Positions 50,487-59,863 of a DNA stretch of 64,000 bases are shown one piece after another. The notes under the pieces are model-generated. The model had not been told where the DNA came from. It did not search any database and saw only the letters and a list, made by a program, of their open reading frames with translations. Position 1 is the stretch's first letter. Each line of letters starts with the position of its first letter. The DNA is from Streptomyces altiplanensis (GTDB lineage Bacteria; Actinomycetota; Actinomycetes; Streptomycetales; Streptomycetaceae). The stretch covers positions 1 through 64,000 of the forward strand of contig RHMC01000014.1 of NCBI GenBank assembly GCA_003719395.1, given 5' to 3'. Position numbers and translations under genes: made by a program.

Positions 50487-50612
50487 CGCTGCCGTCGAGA
50501 CGGCCGTCGACCGCGCTGTGGAACCGCGCCACCTGCTCAGCCGTCCGGCGGGCCGGTACGCGGCCCGCGCGGAAGATGGCCGGGCCGGATGGTGCGGACG
50601 AACGCAGAGGTG

Positions 50613-50657
50613 AGTGGGCCCGTACACACCAAGGCGCGAAGTGTGTACGGGCCCACT
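50613..50657. terminator. Very strong bidirectional terminator
   Basis: A perfect 17-bp stem: AGTGGGCCCGTACACAC (50613-50629) and GTGTGTACGGGCCCACT (50641-50657), loop of 11. It lies between convergent genes: the phosphatase operon and the symporter. Confidence 0.9.
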
Positions 50658-50679
50658 CAGGAGCCGGGCCGCAGTGCGG

Positions 50680-52215
50680 TCAGACGGTGGTCTTCACCGG
50701 CTCCTGGCCTTCGTCGGCGTCGCCGCTCTCGCCGGCCTTGCGGGCGCGGACGAACTCCAGGAAGGAGTTCAGTTCGCGCTTGACGACCGGGGCGAGCAGG
50801 TACAGGCCGATGATGTTGATGACGGCGAGCATGAAGAGCACGGCGTCGGCCATGTCGATCAGGGTCTGCAGTGTCAGCAGCGAGCCCGCGACGGCGAACA
50901 GGGTGTAGATCACCTTGTAGGTGAGTTCGCTGGTCCTGCTGCGGCCGAAGAGGTACGTCCATGCCTTGAGACCGTAGTAGCCCCAGGTGAGCACGGTGGA
51001 GATGGCGAAGAGCATCACCGCGACGGTGAGGACGTACGGGAACCAGGGCATGACCGTGCCGAAGGCGTCGGACGTGATCGTGACGCCGACGGGGGATCCG
51101 TCCTTACGTGCTTCGGCCCAGCTGGCGGGGTTGGCGATGACGATGGTCAGCGCGGTCATCGTGCAGATGACGACGGTGTCGATGAACGGCTCCAGCAGGG
51201 CGACCAGGCCCTCGCTGGCGGGGTGCTTGGTCTTGACCGCGGAGTGGGCGATCGGCGCGGAGCCGAGGCCGGCCTCGTTGGAGAACGCCGCCCGCTTGAA
51301 GCCGACGATCAGCGCGCCGAGCACACCTCCGGCGACATCCTCTGGATTGAAGGCGCCTTCGATGATCGAGCCGATCGCGGCCGGGACGGCGGTGACGTTG
51401 ACCAGGATGACGACCAGGCAGCCGGCGATGTAGAGCCCCGCCATGGCCGGGACGAGCCTGCTGGTGACCGAGGCGATGGAGCGGATACCGCCCAGAAGCA
51501 CGATGCCGACGAGCGCGGCGACCAGGATGCCGAAGAACAGCGCACCCGTGGAGGAGCCCATGAGGCCCTCTTCGCCGCCGGTGACGGAGACGAGCTGCGC
51601 GTAGCTCTGGTTGACCTGGAAGAGGTTGCCGCCGAAGAGGCCGAAGAAGAGGATCATGGCGGAGGCGAGGACCGCGAGGACCTTGCCGAAGGACTTGCCC
51701 CGGGCGCCGAAGCGGTCGGCGAGGCCCTTGGGCAGGTAGTGCATGGGGCCGCCGGAAACGGTGCCGTCGGCGTGCACCTCCCGGTACTTCACACCGAGGG
51801 TGACCTCGACGAACTTGGTGGCCATGCCGAGCAGGCCGCACAGGATCATCCAGAAGGTGGCGCCCGCGCCGCCGATGGAGACGGCTACGGCGACACCGGC
51901 GATGTTGCCGAGGCCGACCGTGCCGGAGACGGCCGCGGTCAGGGCCTGGAAGTGGTTGACCTCTCCGGCCGACCCCTCCTCGTCGTACTTCCCGCGCACC
52001 ACGTCCACGGCGAGGCGGAACTTGCGCAGCTGGACGAATCCGAACCAGCCGGTGAACACCAGACCGGCGACCACGAGCCAGACGACGATGAGGGGCAGAT
52101 CGGTGCCGCCGACGGGGAGGGCGTAGAAGACGACTTCCACGAGCCAGCTGGCTATGGGCTCGAAGAAGCCGCTGACGGCTTCGTCGACGGACTTGGTGAT
52201 GGAGTCGAGTGACAC
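50680..52215 (-). CDS. AGCS family sodium:alanine (amino acid) symporter
   Basis: Intact, 511 aa from GTG at 52215 (GAGGTAG upstream). About 11 membrane helices. Signature blocks: TAAVSGTVGLGNIAGVAVAV, GGPMHYLPKGLADRFGARGK, RAAFSNEAGLGSAPIAHSAV and EPFIDTVVICTMTALTIVIA. It imports alanine or glycine with sodium or proton. The tail is charged and cytoplasmic. A Crp-type site is about 230 bp upstream, in keeping with nutrient control. Confidence 0.92.
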   Translation of the reverse strand: MSLDSITKSVDEAVSGFFEPIASWLVEVVFYALPVGGTDLPLIVVWLVVAGLVFTGWFGFVQLRKFRLAVDVVRGKYDEEGSAGEVNHFQALTAAVSGTVGLGNIAGVAVAVSIGGAGATFWMILCGLLGMATKFVEVTLGVKYREVHADGTVSGGPMHYLPKGLADRFGARGKSFGKVLAVLASAMILFFGLFGGNLFQVNQSYAQLVSVTGGEEGLMGSSTGALFFGILVAALVGIVLLGGIRSIASVTSRLVPAMAGLYIAGCLVVILVNVTAVPAAIGSIIEGAFNPEDVAGGVLGALIVGFKRAAFSNEAGLGSAPIAHSAVKTKHPASEGLVALLEPFIDTVVICTMTALTIVIANPASWAEARKDGSPVGVTITSDAFGTVMPWFPYVLTVAVMLFAISTVLTWGYYGLKAWTYLFGRSRTSELTYKVIYTLFAVAGSLLTLQTLIDMADAVLFMLAVINIIGLYLLAPVVKRELNSFLEFVRARKAGESGDADEGQEPVKTTV

Positions 52216-52639
52216 GGTGGCTACCTCGATGGCGCAGGGCCGGGGCACGGGAGGAGTGCGCCGGTGGGGTGCGGGCTTTGAGCGAACGCCGTTGTCCGAT
52301 CGGCGACCCTGGGTGAGACGTCCGCGGACTTCGGACGGTGATCACCCTGGTCGTGCTGCCGGTGGGTGCCGGCACTCCGCATCGCGGCGAGGGGTGGGGC
52401 CACCTGCGAAGTTGCGTAGTTCTACCACGCCTTTACGAAATCTTTAGTGACTTACATCACACAACGGTCAGTGATATTGGAAAGTCCCAGCGAACGAAAC
52501 AAGACCGTTATCCGAAATTGAGCCTCCGTTGAGCGAACAGGCTGCTTCCGCGCCGACGCGACACGGGTGCGCCGGAAAGCCTGGTCGGCGCCCCAAGGGC
52601 CACGCGCCCGGAAGCCGGTGCCCCAAGGACCCCTTCCCC
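52216..52639. other. Upstream region of the symporter with AT-rich regulatory stretch
   Basis: About 420 bp. 52420-52510 is strikingly AT-rich for this chromosome and carries the Crp-like site at 52446-52461. It is the likely promoter of the minus-strand symporter. On the plus strand 52530-52640 precedes the NhaA relic start. Confidence 0.5.
52446..52461. promoter_or_regulatory. Crp-like site upstream of the amino-acid symporter
   Basis: AGTGACTTACATCACA: GTGA-N6-TCAC inverted repeat, the same form as the site at 25133. It lies about 230 bp upstream of the symporter start. Confidence 0.5.
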
Positions 52640-53040
52640 ATGGCCGATGCCCCGCGCGACCGTTCCGCCTCCCTCGGCCTGCTCCCCCTGCCGGAACGCA
52701 CAGCGGTCACCGCCACCCTGCGGACAGAGACAGCCGGCGGGCTCGTACTGCTCGCCGCCGCCCTGATCACCCCGGTCTGGGCGAACACCCCGTGGAGCGA
52801 CGTCCACGAGCACATACGTCCTCTCCGTTTCGGCACCCCCTCTCCCAGACCGGACCTCCCCCTCCAGCAGTGGACGGCGGACGGACCGCTCACCCTCGCC
52901 GTCGTCGGCGGCCTCGGCACCGTCCCGATCATCGCCATCTCCTCCACCGGCGATCTCCACCTCGCGGCACTCGCCGGGGCCTTCGCGGGACTGCCCGCCC
53001 TCTCCCTGCTCCAGGGATACCGCGTCACCGGCTGGAGGTG
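52640..53040 (+). pseudogene. nhaA: NhaA Na+/H+ antiporter relic with internal deletion
   Basis: The start is normal (ATG 52640; LLPLPERTAVTATLRTETAG, GLVLLAAALITPVWANTPWS, LPLQQWTADG), then the frame jumps in the middle of a helix to LAVVGGLGTVPIIAISSTGD and LHLAALAGAFAGLPALSLLQ. In NhaA the second block is DDLGAIVIIA, 100 or more residues later. The two essential aspartates are GG here. The missing central part and the rest of the C-terminus prove a decayed gene. Confidence 0.7.
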
Positions 53041-53363
53041 GAACGACCGTCACCGGGGCGTCCGTCCGACGCGTGGGCGGGGAACATTCAAGCCGTCCGA
53101 TCCGGGGTGGGAGACGTGGAGGGTGAGTCGCCGGAGGGCCTGCCCGAACCCTCCGGAGCCCACCGCCTCCCGCGCCGGGCCCGTCTGCGTGCGGAAGGGG
53201 TGCGAGCCGGAGCACCCCACCACTGCAGGAGCACTGGTGCACCGCCTCTGCTCCGCACCGGTGAAAAGACCCGGCAGGCTGCGCGCGGCGCCCGGCCGAA
53301 TCGGTTCGGGGCTGATTGCCTGAACACTTCTGCACTGCCGGACACCACGCCAGGAGTGCCACC
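53041..53363. other. Intergenic, no gene seen
   Basis: The tail of the NhaA reading frame continues as Arg/Pro-rich sequence without family features. The right part should contain the Dps promoter (GGAG at 53352-53355 is its ribosome site). Nothing else was recognised. Confidence 0.4.
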
Positions 53364-53942
53364 ATGCCGTCACAGAATCCGGACATCTCGTACACCGTGC
53401 CGGGGATGAGCACACAGGAAAGCGGGCAGATCATCGCGTTGCTGCAGATGCGCCTGCACTCCCTCAACGATCTCGCCCTCACCCTCAAGCACGTTCACTG
53501 GAACGTCGTCGGCCCGCACTTCATCGCCGTGCACGAAATGATCGACCCGCAGGTCGAACAGGTCCGCTCCATGACCGACGACCTGGCCGAGCGGATCTCC
53601 ACCCTCGGTGGCGAACCGAACGGCACACCCGGCGCGTTGGTCGACGCACGCACCTGGAACGACTACTCGATCGGCCGGGCCGAAGCCATCGAGCACCTCG
53701 GCGCCCTCGACCTCGTCTACACCTCGATCATCAAGGACCACCGCCAGGCCATGCAGGCCACCGAGGAGAGCGACCCGGTCACGCAGGACATGCTCATCGA
53801 GCAGCTGCGCGGTCTGGAGCTCTTCCAGTGGTTCGTCCGCGCCCACCTCGAGTCCAGCGGCGGCAAACTCAGTACCCGGGGCGCCACAACCGAGACCGGT
53901 GCCGCCGGCCAGGCCGCCGATCAGGCACGTAACCAGCCCTGA
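53364..53942 (+). CDS. dps: Dps-family ferritin-like DNA-protection protein
   Basis: Intact, 192 aa. The ferroxidase site lies between subunits: LKHVHWNVVGPHFIAVHEMI (first His, W) and DPQVEQVRSMTDDLAERIST (Asp/Glu), as in Dps. The 30-residue hydrophilic tail (GGKLSTRGATTETGAAGQAA...) is longer than in E. coli and could bind DNA or membrane. It forms a dodecamer that stores iron and protects DNA in stationary phase or during oxidative stress. CAGGAG before ATG 53364. Confidence 0.9.
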   Translation: MPSQNPDISYTVPGMSTQESGQIIALLQMRLHSLNDLALTLKHVHWNVVGPHFIAVHEMIDPQVEQVRSMTDDLAERISTLGGEPNGTPGALVDARTWNDYSIGRAEAIEHLGALDLVYTSIIKDHRQAMQATEESDPVTQDMLIEQLRGLELFQWFVRAHLESSGGKLSTRGATTETGAAGQAADQARNQP

Positions 53943-54251
53943 CCGACGCGAGCGGAAAGCCTGCCCCCCGGCCGGAACGCCGAATGCCATGGGCAAGCGG
54001 CGCCCAGCGTCCGGGGCCCGGGCGTCGGCAGCGGAGCGGTGCGGCGCGTGCTCGAAGCGGACAGCAGTGGCGATCCAACCGTGCACGTCCGTACCGGCTC
54101 CGCGGGCGGTCCGGCGCACAGCGGCCGCCCGAACGCGACCGGAGAGCCGGTGCTCGCGGCCGCCCGGACAGGCCGCGGCCCGGAGATCAGGCTCTCGCAC
54201 CCAGGTCCCCCCGGGACGCGGGCGTCCACCGGGACCGGGAAGGGGATGCTT
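53943..54251. other. Intergenic, no gene seen
   Basis: Between the Dps and HU-like genes (convergent). Frames are Arg/Pro-rich. Weak GC hairpins are possible. No gene or site could be supported. Confidence 0.45.
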
Positions 54252-54509
54252 TCAGCGGACGGTGCCGTTGACGTACTCGTTCAGCGCCTGGCCCGAGCGC
54301 AGCGTGGGACGGGAGTCCTCCAGGTGGAAATCGCCGAACCCGATCACGGTGACCGTCTCACCCCGCTTGAGCCCTTCGGCGATCGCGCCGGCGGTCTCCA
54401 CCGTGCCGAACAGTGCGTCGATCACCCGCTCCACCTCCTCCGGCGCCAGTTGCGTGCCCGTCTCAGCCGTCTTTCGCACGGCCGCTTCCACCAGCGCGGT
54501 CTTGTCCAT
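54252..54509 (-). CDS. HU-like protein without the DNA-binding arm
   Basis: Intact, 85 aa. It begins DKTALVEAAVRKTAETGTQL, then EEVERVIDALFGTVETAGAI and GETVTVIGFGDFHL, which matches the HU helix-turn-strand fold. The usual 25-residue arm between the last strands (GRNPxTGExxxIPA in HU) is absent: the sequence goes from FHLEDSRPTLRSGQALNEYV directly to the last helix. The N-terminal helix is about 10 residues longer. It may dimerise but bind DNA in another way, or not at all. AAAGGA lies upstream of the ATG at 54509. Confidence 0.75.
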   Translation of the reverse strand: MDKTALVEAAVRKTAETGTQLAPEEVERVIDALFGTVETAGAIAEGLKRGETVTVIGFGDFHLEDSRPTLRSGQALNEYVNGTVR

Positions 54510-54898
54510 GATGATCCTTTCGGTCTCCGCTGCCCGAGTACGGCGGCCACCTCGCGTCCACCGCGTCGCGGCCCGTAATGACACCTCGCCCGCCCCGCAC
54601 CTGCGGGGGCGGGCGAGCGAGAGAGGACCGAAGCCGTCGGAACCACCCCGCCACGGCGCGCCCGGCCCGTTGCAGCAGTGTCGCGAGCCCGGCATGAGAC
54701 GCAGGTGCCCACAGGTATAGCAGGCAAATATCCGCAAAACGGTCACTTTTCCACGTGTCTCAGCACGCGGTCATCCGGAATCAGCGGTGCGAGTCGCCCG
54801 CTGCTCACTGCTCGCCGCTCACCGACGGGTGGCCGCGTAGCCGGAAAGCCTTCCCGCCGCCCGGCCGAGGGCTCCCGCGAGCGGCTGGCCGCAGGCGC
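54510..54898. other. Intergenic region before the HU-like gene
   Basis: No gene. A GC hairpin (54585-54617) lies in it, listed separately. The rest may hold the HU-like promoter. Confidence 0.45.
54585..54617 (-). terminator. Probable terminator of the CPA1 antiporter transcript
   Basis: CTCGCCCGCCCC (54585-54596) pairs perfectly over 12 bp with GGGGCGGGCGAG (54606-54617), loop of 9, lying 280 bp beyond the antiporter stop and 76 bp before the HU-like start. It could alternatively be part of the HU-like leader. Confidence 0.55.
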
Positions 54899-56172
54899 TC
54901 AGCAGGTGTCCGACTGCCGCGGGGACGCGGCGGTCCGCAGCCGGTCGAGCCGGGCCACCACCGGTCCCGCCGTGACACCGTGCAGCACGACCGAGGCCAG
55001 CACGGTGAAGGTCACCACCGCCCACAGCTCCCGCGCCGGCACCGGGAAGTCGTGCTGTCCCAGCGCGTAGGCGAGGTAGTACAAGGAGCCGATGCCCCGG
55101 ATGCCGTAGGCCGCGACCACCCAGCGCTCCCGGCCCCGCAGACGGCTCCCGAGCAGTCCGGCCCATCCGGACAGCGGCCGGACGACCAGCAGCACCACCA
55201 GTGCGGTGACGGCGCCCTGCCAGGTCAGAGGGGCGAGGCCACCCAGCGCGATGAAGGCGCCCAGCAGAAACAGCACCGCCGCGGTGAGCAGGCGCTCGAT
55301 CTGCTCTATGAAGTCGTGCAGGACGTTGTGGAAGCCGTGGGCGTGCTCGGCCGCCCGGATCGTGCACGCGGTGGTGAACACGGCGAGGAAGCCGTAGCCC
55401 CCCAGCAGTTCGGTCACCCCGTACGACAGGAAGGTGGCGCCCAGCGCGACGAAGCCCTCCCGGTGTTCGGAGAGCCGCAGCACCGGCGAGCGGGGCCGGA
55501 AGAACAACCAGCCCAGCACCCGGCCTGCCAACAGCCCGCTCAGCACACCGACGGTGCACTTGAACACGACGTCCTCCACCGCCCACGCGCCGGCCCAGTC
55601 GGCCGACCAGCCACTGCCCGCGGCAACGGCCAGCGCCACAGCCGCGTACGTCAGGGGGAAGGCGAGCCCGTCGTTGAGGCCCGCCTCGCTGGTGAGAGCG
55701 AACCGCACCTCGTCCTCGTCTGCTCGTCCTCGGTGGGCTCCCCCACCCGCACCTCCGAGGCGAGCACCGGATCGGTCGGCGCGAGAACGGCGGCCAGCAG
55801 CAGAGCGACGGCCGGAGGCCAGTCCAGCAGCCACCACGCCACGAGGGCGGTGACCACGACGGTCAACGGCATCGTGAGGCCCAGCAACCGCCAGGTCGTG
55901 GCCCATCGACGTCGGCCGACAGGCCGGTTGAGCGCCAGCCCGGCGCCCATCAGCGCGATGATCACGACGATCTCGGTGATGTGCTCCGTCAGCAGCCGGT
56001 CGTTCACCGGATCGACCACCGGCAGCGGCAGGGGCAGCAGGTACACCCCGATGCCGCCCACCAGGAAGACCAGTGGCAGCGAAAGCGGCCGTCCGGCCAC
56101 CACTCGGGGCAGCACTGCCGCGAGCAGCGCTCCCACTCCCAACCACGCGAACACCGCATCGGCGATCGTCAC
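54899..56172 (-). CDS. CPA1-family cation:proton antiporter (frameshifted)
   Basis: About 424 aa and 11-12 membrane helices. TIADAVFAWLGVGALLAAVL at the start, LLLAAVLAPTDPVLASEVRV with the PTD/SD segment, then after the frame change near 55720 RFALTSEAGLNDGLAFPLTY (the conserved Glu-Ala-Gly-x-Asn-Asp ion site of NhaP-type exchangers), LGATFLSYGVTELLGGYGFL and RWVVAAYGIRGIGSLYYLAY. It would exchange Na+ or K+ for H+. GTG at 56172; a GGAAGGA box is about 13 nt upstream. Confidence 0.88.
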
Positions 56173-56543
56173 TGCGCTGTGCCTGTCCTTCCACCCCGCC
56201 GCCGAGCGGCTCCGCACGCGTGCCGCACGCAACTGCGGCCGGCTGTCTCCGGAGATCCACATGCCCGCAGGTGACCGACGCGGGCGAGTGCGGCCGGCTC
56301 GGTCGGCTGCTCCGTCATGGTTGTAGCGCTCTCAACGTTTCAGGAAGCCTGTGTGCCCCGCGCGAGTGAATTCATGCGGGCCCGGAGGCACGGCGCCCCG
56401 TGCCCACGGGGCTCGGCGGAGGGAAAGGTTCCTGCCCCGCGGCCCGCCCGGCCGTCGAAGTACCGGCTGCGAGGCGCTGTTCCTTCTGGTCGCAGCCGGA
56501 GGAGATGTCCGGGGTCTCGTGTTGCGGTGCGATGCGGCGGCTG
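56173..56543. other. Intergenic between antiporter and desaturase
   Basis: About 370 bp. TTGTAGCGCTCTCAA (56324-56338) resembles a degenerate LacI-type AGCGCT operator upstream of the antiporter. The part next to the desaturase stop has only Arg/Pro-rich frames. Confidence 0.45.
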
Positions 56544-57548
56544 TCAGGGAGTCCGCGTCGGCTGACCCGCTTCCCGGCCCGACCATGCCTTGCCCCAGAC
56601 GGCCGGGGCCGGCTTCACGCCGCGATCGGCACGCCACTGGGCGGACCGTTCGATCATGATCCTCTGCCGCTCGAGGTGCTGCCCGAGTCTTTCGCGGCTG
56701 CTCTCCCCTTCGCCTGTCAGGTCGGTGCGCTCGAACACCCGCAGCGATCGTAGAAGCGGCTGAAGGATCTCAGTGACCAGTACGTTCCGGTCGAGGATGC
56801 CGGAGACGGCGATGCTTCGGGCCGCTGACCGCAGGGTGGGAGCGCTGTGCCCCGGCATCCGGAAGGAACAGACCACGTCTCTCATGGCGTGCATGGTCCG
56901 GTCCGGATACCGGTCGAAGGCCGCGGCCAGGAGGTCGCGGTAGAACACCATGTGGAGGTTCTCGTCCGCCGCGATCCGTGACAGCAGCCGCTCGCACACC
57001 GGGTCGCCGCTGATTCTTCCGGTGTTGCGGTGCGCCACCCGGGTGGCCTGTTCCTGCACCATGACGTAGGCGATGCCGTGGATGACCGACCCCGGGTACT
57101 CGCGGGTGTAGCCGGTGCGCATGTGCTGCATCCTGTGGCGCTCCAGGGCCACCGGGTCCACTGCACGTGTGACGTGCAGGTAGTCCCGCAGGACGGTGCT
57201 GTGCCGGTCCTCCTCCGCCGTCCATTGACGGGTCCATTCGCCCCAGGCCCCGTCGCGGCCGAGCTCGGTGATCAGTTCCGTGTGGTAGCTCGGCAGGTTG
57301 TCTTCCGTGAGCAGGCTGAGAACGAGGGCGGAACGGACGTGAGCAGACAGTGCCGACTGCTCGGGCCCCCAAGACCGGCCCTGCAGTGGTCCGTCGAAGT
57401 CCTGGCCGCGGCTCCACGGCACGTATTGGTGGGGAAACCACTCCTGGGCCATCGAAAGGTGCCGGTCCAGGTGGGTGGCGACGACGGACTCGAGCTCCCG
57501 GAGTACGGACTCGTCGTCCTGTGAAGGGTCACCGGCGGGACGTTGCAT
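56544..57548 (-). CDS. Acyl-ACP desaturase (stearoyl-ACP Delta9 desaturase family)
   Basis: Intact, 334 aa. The di-iron four-helix bundle ligands are visible: a first Glu in the LSLLTEDNLPSYH region, EEDRHSTVL (E-x2-H), and the last ligand pair DENLHMVFYRDLL, as in soluble plant-type desaturases (DesA1/2-like proteins of mycobacteria). It would introduce a cis double bond in an acyl chain held on ACP. ATG at 57548 with AGGAG. It opens a five-gene minus-strand group of lipid-type genes, spaced from the next by 107 bp. Confidence 0.85.
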   Translation of the reverse strand: MQRPAGDPSQDDESVLRELESVVATHLDRHLSMAQEWFPHQYVPWSRGQDFDGPLQGRSWGPEQSALSAHVRSALVLSLLTEDNLPSYHTELITELGRDGAWGEWTRQWTAEEDRHSTVLRDYLHVTRAVDPVALERHRMQHMRTGYTREYPGSVIHGIAYVMVQEQATRVAHRNTGRISGDPVCERLLSRIAADENLHMVFYRDLLAAAFDRYPDRTMHAMRDVVCSFRMPGHSAPTLRSAARSIAVSGILDRNVLVTEILQPLLRSLRVFERTDLTGEGESSRERLGQHLERQRIMIERSAQWRADRGVKPAPAVWGKAWSGREAGQPTRTP

Positions 57549-57655
57549 GGATTCTCCTGGTGGGGACGGCGTGTGGCAGAGACCACGGGCCCGAAGTGAC
57601 GGGGCGTCGACGGGTGGCCCGCGGGAGCGGTGCGGGGCGGGAGCGGGCCGTGGAT

Positions 57656-58845
57656 CTACGCATGCCGGCTCCCGGCCGGCACGAGGGGGGCGGTCCGCCG
57701 ACGGGCGGCAGCACCTCGCAGGATTTCCGCGGCGGCGCTGTCCCTGACCGTTTCGCAGCTTCCCCCGAAGACGCTCAGGACCCGGACGTCCCGCAGCGCC
57801 GGGAGCAGGCTGCTCCCGCCGCCCGCGGCGTCGAAAGCATCGGGACCGATGAGCCGGGCGCATCCATTGACGACCCGCTGGGCGAGCCGTGCGCTCATGG
57901 TCTTGGCGAGGTCCGCATCGAGACGGTCGCCCGCGCCGTTGTCGAAGCGCTCTACGGCAGCGTCCAGAAACGCTTCCGCAGCCTCCACCTCCACGAGCCA
58001 TCCGGCGAGTTCGGCACGTGCTCGTTGGGAGGTGGCCACCGCCAGAAGCCCGGCAGTACGCTCCACACAGCATCGTGCGCACTCCAGCACACCGGCGGAG
58101 ATCGCAAGCCGTTCCTCCCCGAGAACCTGAGCCAGGTACGCCATGGCCAGACCGGGCCGGCCGAGCACGGCTTCCGCCGGCAGTTCGCAGCCTGTGAACC
58201 GGACGCGGCCGGTGCGTGAACTGCGCAGCCCCACGGTTTCCAGCTGCTGCACCTGAACACCGGGGAGATCGGCCGGCACCAGGAAGAACGTCATTCCGAG
58301 AGCGCCGGCTCCGGCGTCAGTGCGAGCCAGCACGAACAGGCAGTCGGCGAGCGGCGCGTTGGTGATGAAGGTCTTCTCGCCGTCGAGAAGCCATCCCCGG
58401 TCAGTGGGAACCGCCCGGGTGGCTGTGCTGTTGACAAGGTCCGACCCTCCCGTGGGCTCGGTGATCGCCACAGCGGTGATCACGCGGCCGCTCAGGACCG
58501 GTTGCAGCCAGGTCCGCTTCTGTTCCTTGCTGCCCTGCCCCAGCAGCAGGGGCACGGTGACGTGCGTCTGCACGCACAAGCTCGTGCAGACCCCGCCGGC
58601 GGCGTAGCGGGTGACGGCCCGGATGAAGGCGATGCCGTGCGCGAGCCCAGGCCCAGACCACCGTCGCGGACCGGAACGGGTACGCCGAACACCCCGGCGC
58701 GACCGGCGACGTCGAACAGCCGGCGGGTGGCCCCGCCGTCCGTCTCCCAATCCATCAGGTGCGGCGCGAGGTGGTGCCTCACCAGAGTGCGCGCCGAGGC
58801 GTGGAACGCGGCCATCGAGTCCGTACGGAGCGAGGGGACGGTCAT
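57656..58845 (-). CDS. Acyl-CoA dehydrogenase, first subunit (frameshifted)
   Basis: About 397 aa. It contains MTVPSLRTDSMAAFHASART, then after a frame change near 58650, AFIRAVTRYAAGGVCTSLCV, TAVAITEPTGGSDLVNSTAT (flavin loop), GEKTFITNAPLADCLFVLAR and GEERLAISAGVLECARCC (position of the catalytic Glu used by the LCAD/isovaleryl type). Near the end is VLSVFGGSCETVRDSAAAEI, whose GGS/T form is typical of that same subgroup. So the enzyme should be active with FAD and oxidise an acyl chain at the alpha-beta bond. ATG overlaps the upstream stop (ATGA at 58842-58845). Confidence 0.85.
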
Positions 58846-59863
58846 TCGGCGGCCGTTTCCACAGTGACGGGGAAGGGCAGTCCGGCGGCCCGCTCCAGCT
58901 GATCCAGGCCGCCCAGCAGTACGGGAGCGAAAACGGAGTCCTGGTAGGCCCGGGCGATCCACTGCTCTTCGAGGAAGCCGTAACCTCCGTGGAACTGGCA
59001 GGAGGTCTCCACGGCTTGAGGGACGGCGAGTGCCACATAGGCTGCCGCGCGCAGTACGGCGTCGCGGGAGGACCATGCGGCCGGCGCCGCCGACTCCCGC
59101 TCCGTCCAGGGTTTTCGCTGTGCCGAGGCCGTATGCGAGCGGGTGCCGACCCGTGCCAGGTATGCCTCGCACATCCTCACCCGCGCCGTCGCCTCCACCA
59201 GAGCGTGGCGCACCACCTGCTTGTCCACGAGATGAGCGCCGCCGAACGGGCGTCGGACCACGTGGTCGACGAGCGCCTCGACAGCGTCCGCGGCGAGTTC
59301 GGTGACCAAGTGCGCCAGCCTCAGCCGGGTCGCGGCGACCGCCTCGTGCAGCATGTGCACATCGGTGGGGCCCAGTCGGACGACGGCCGTGGCCGGGACG
59401 GACACCGAGTCCAGCCGCACGGAACCGAACGACGCCCCGGGAAGCGGGGACGGCCGGTGCTCGCCGCGCTCGGTCCCCCGGGCGTCGGCCGGCAGCAGAA
59501 CGAGTACCGTGTCACCTCTCGCACCGGTGGCCTCCACCAGCGTTCCGTCGGCCTCCGGCAGTCCGAGTACATGGTCGGCACGACCATCGGCGAGCCATCC
59601 ACCGGGCACTCTCCGGACGTCGATCTCACATCGGGTGCCCAGCAGGCCGTCGCTGGTGGAATGCCGTAGCGCCGTGCACAGGCGGGCGTGGTCCGCAGAG
59701 GGGGGCAGCAGACGGGCGAGCACCGACGTCAGTCCTTCGGCCACGGCCCCGGCCACCTGCTCACCCAGGCGGCGCTTCGGTGGTCCGGACCGGTCCGACC
59801 GGAAGAGGAGTTCCTTCTGTCCGGTCCGCACGCGCCGTCCGGGACGGCCTGGGGGGTCAGCAT
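58842..59863 (-). CDS. Acyl-CoA dehydrogenase-like second subunit, catalytic Glu absent
   Basis: About 340 aa. The C-terminal domain includes FGSVRLDSVSVPATAVVRLG, HALVEATARVRMCEAYLARV and VETSCQFHGGYGFLEEQWIA. At the helix-G position the sequence is EAVAATRLRLAHLVTELAAD, with Thr where the first gene has Glu, and the other possible base (YEGT) reads VLLGGLDQL. The protein is shorter at the N-terminus than typical. It is translationally coupled with the first subunit, so a heteromeric alpha-beta complex like the FadE pairs of actinobacteria is likely. Start: ATG at 59863 overlaps the previous stop and needs a shift near 59830; GTG at 59831 stays in frame. Confidence 0.75.

Noticed and set aside
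54038-54580. Plus-strand frame opposite the HU-like gene
   Set aside because: Antisense shadow, Arg-rich with no domain; HU-like frame has RBS and fold.
56324-56338. TTGTAGCGCTCTCAA as a LacI operator upstream of the antiporter
   Set aside because: Only the AGCGCT core is symmetric; the flanks are offset by one base, so support is weak.
57740-57800. Loss of the catalytic Glu (YEGT) in the first acyl-CoA dehydrogenase
   Set aside because: FGGS at this site is normal in the LCAD/isovaleryl subgroup, whose Glu is in helix G (GEERLAI), which is present.
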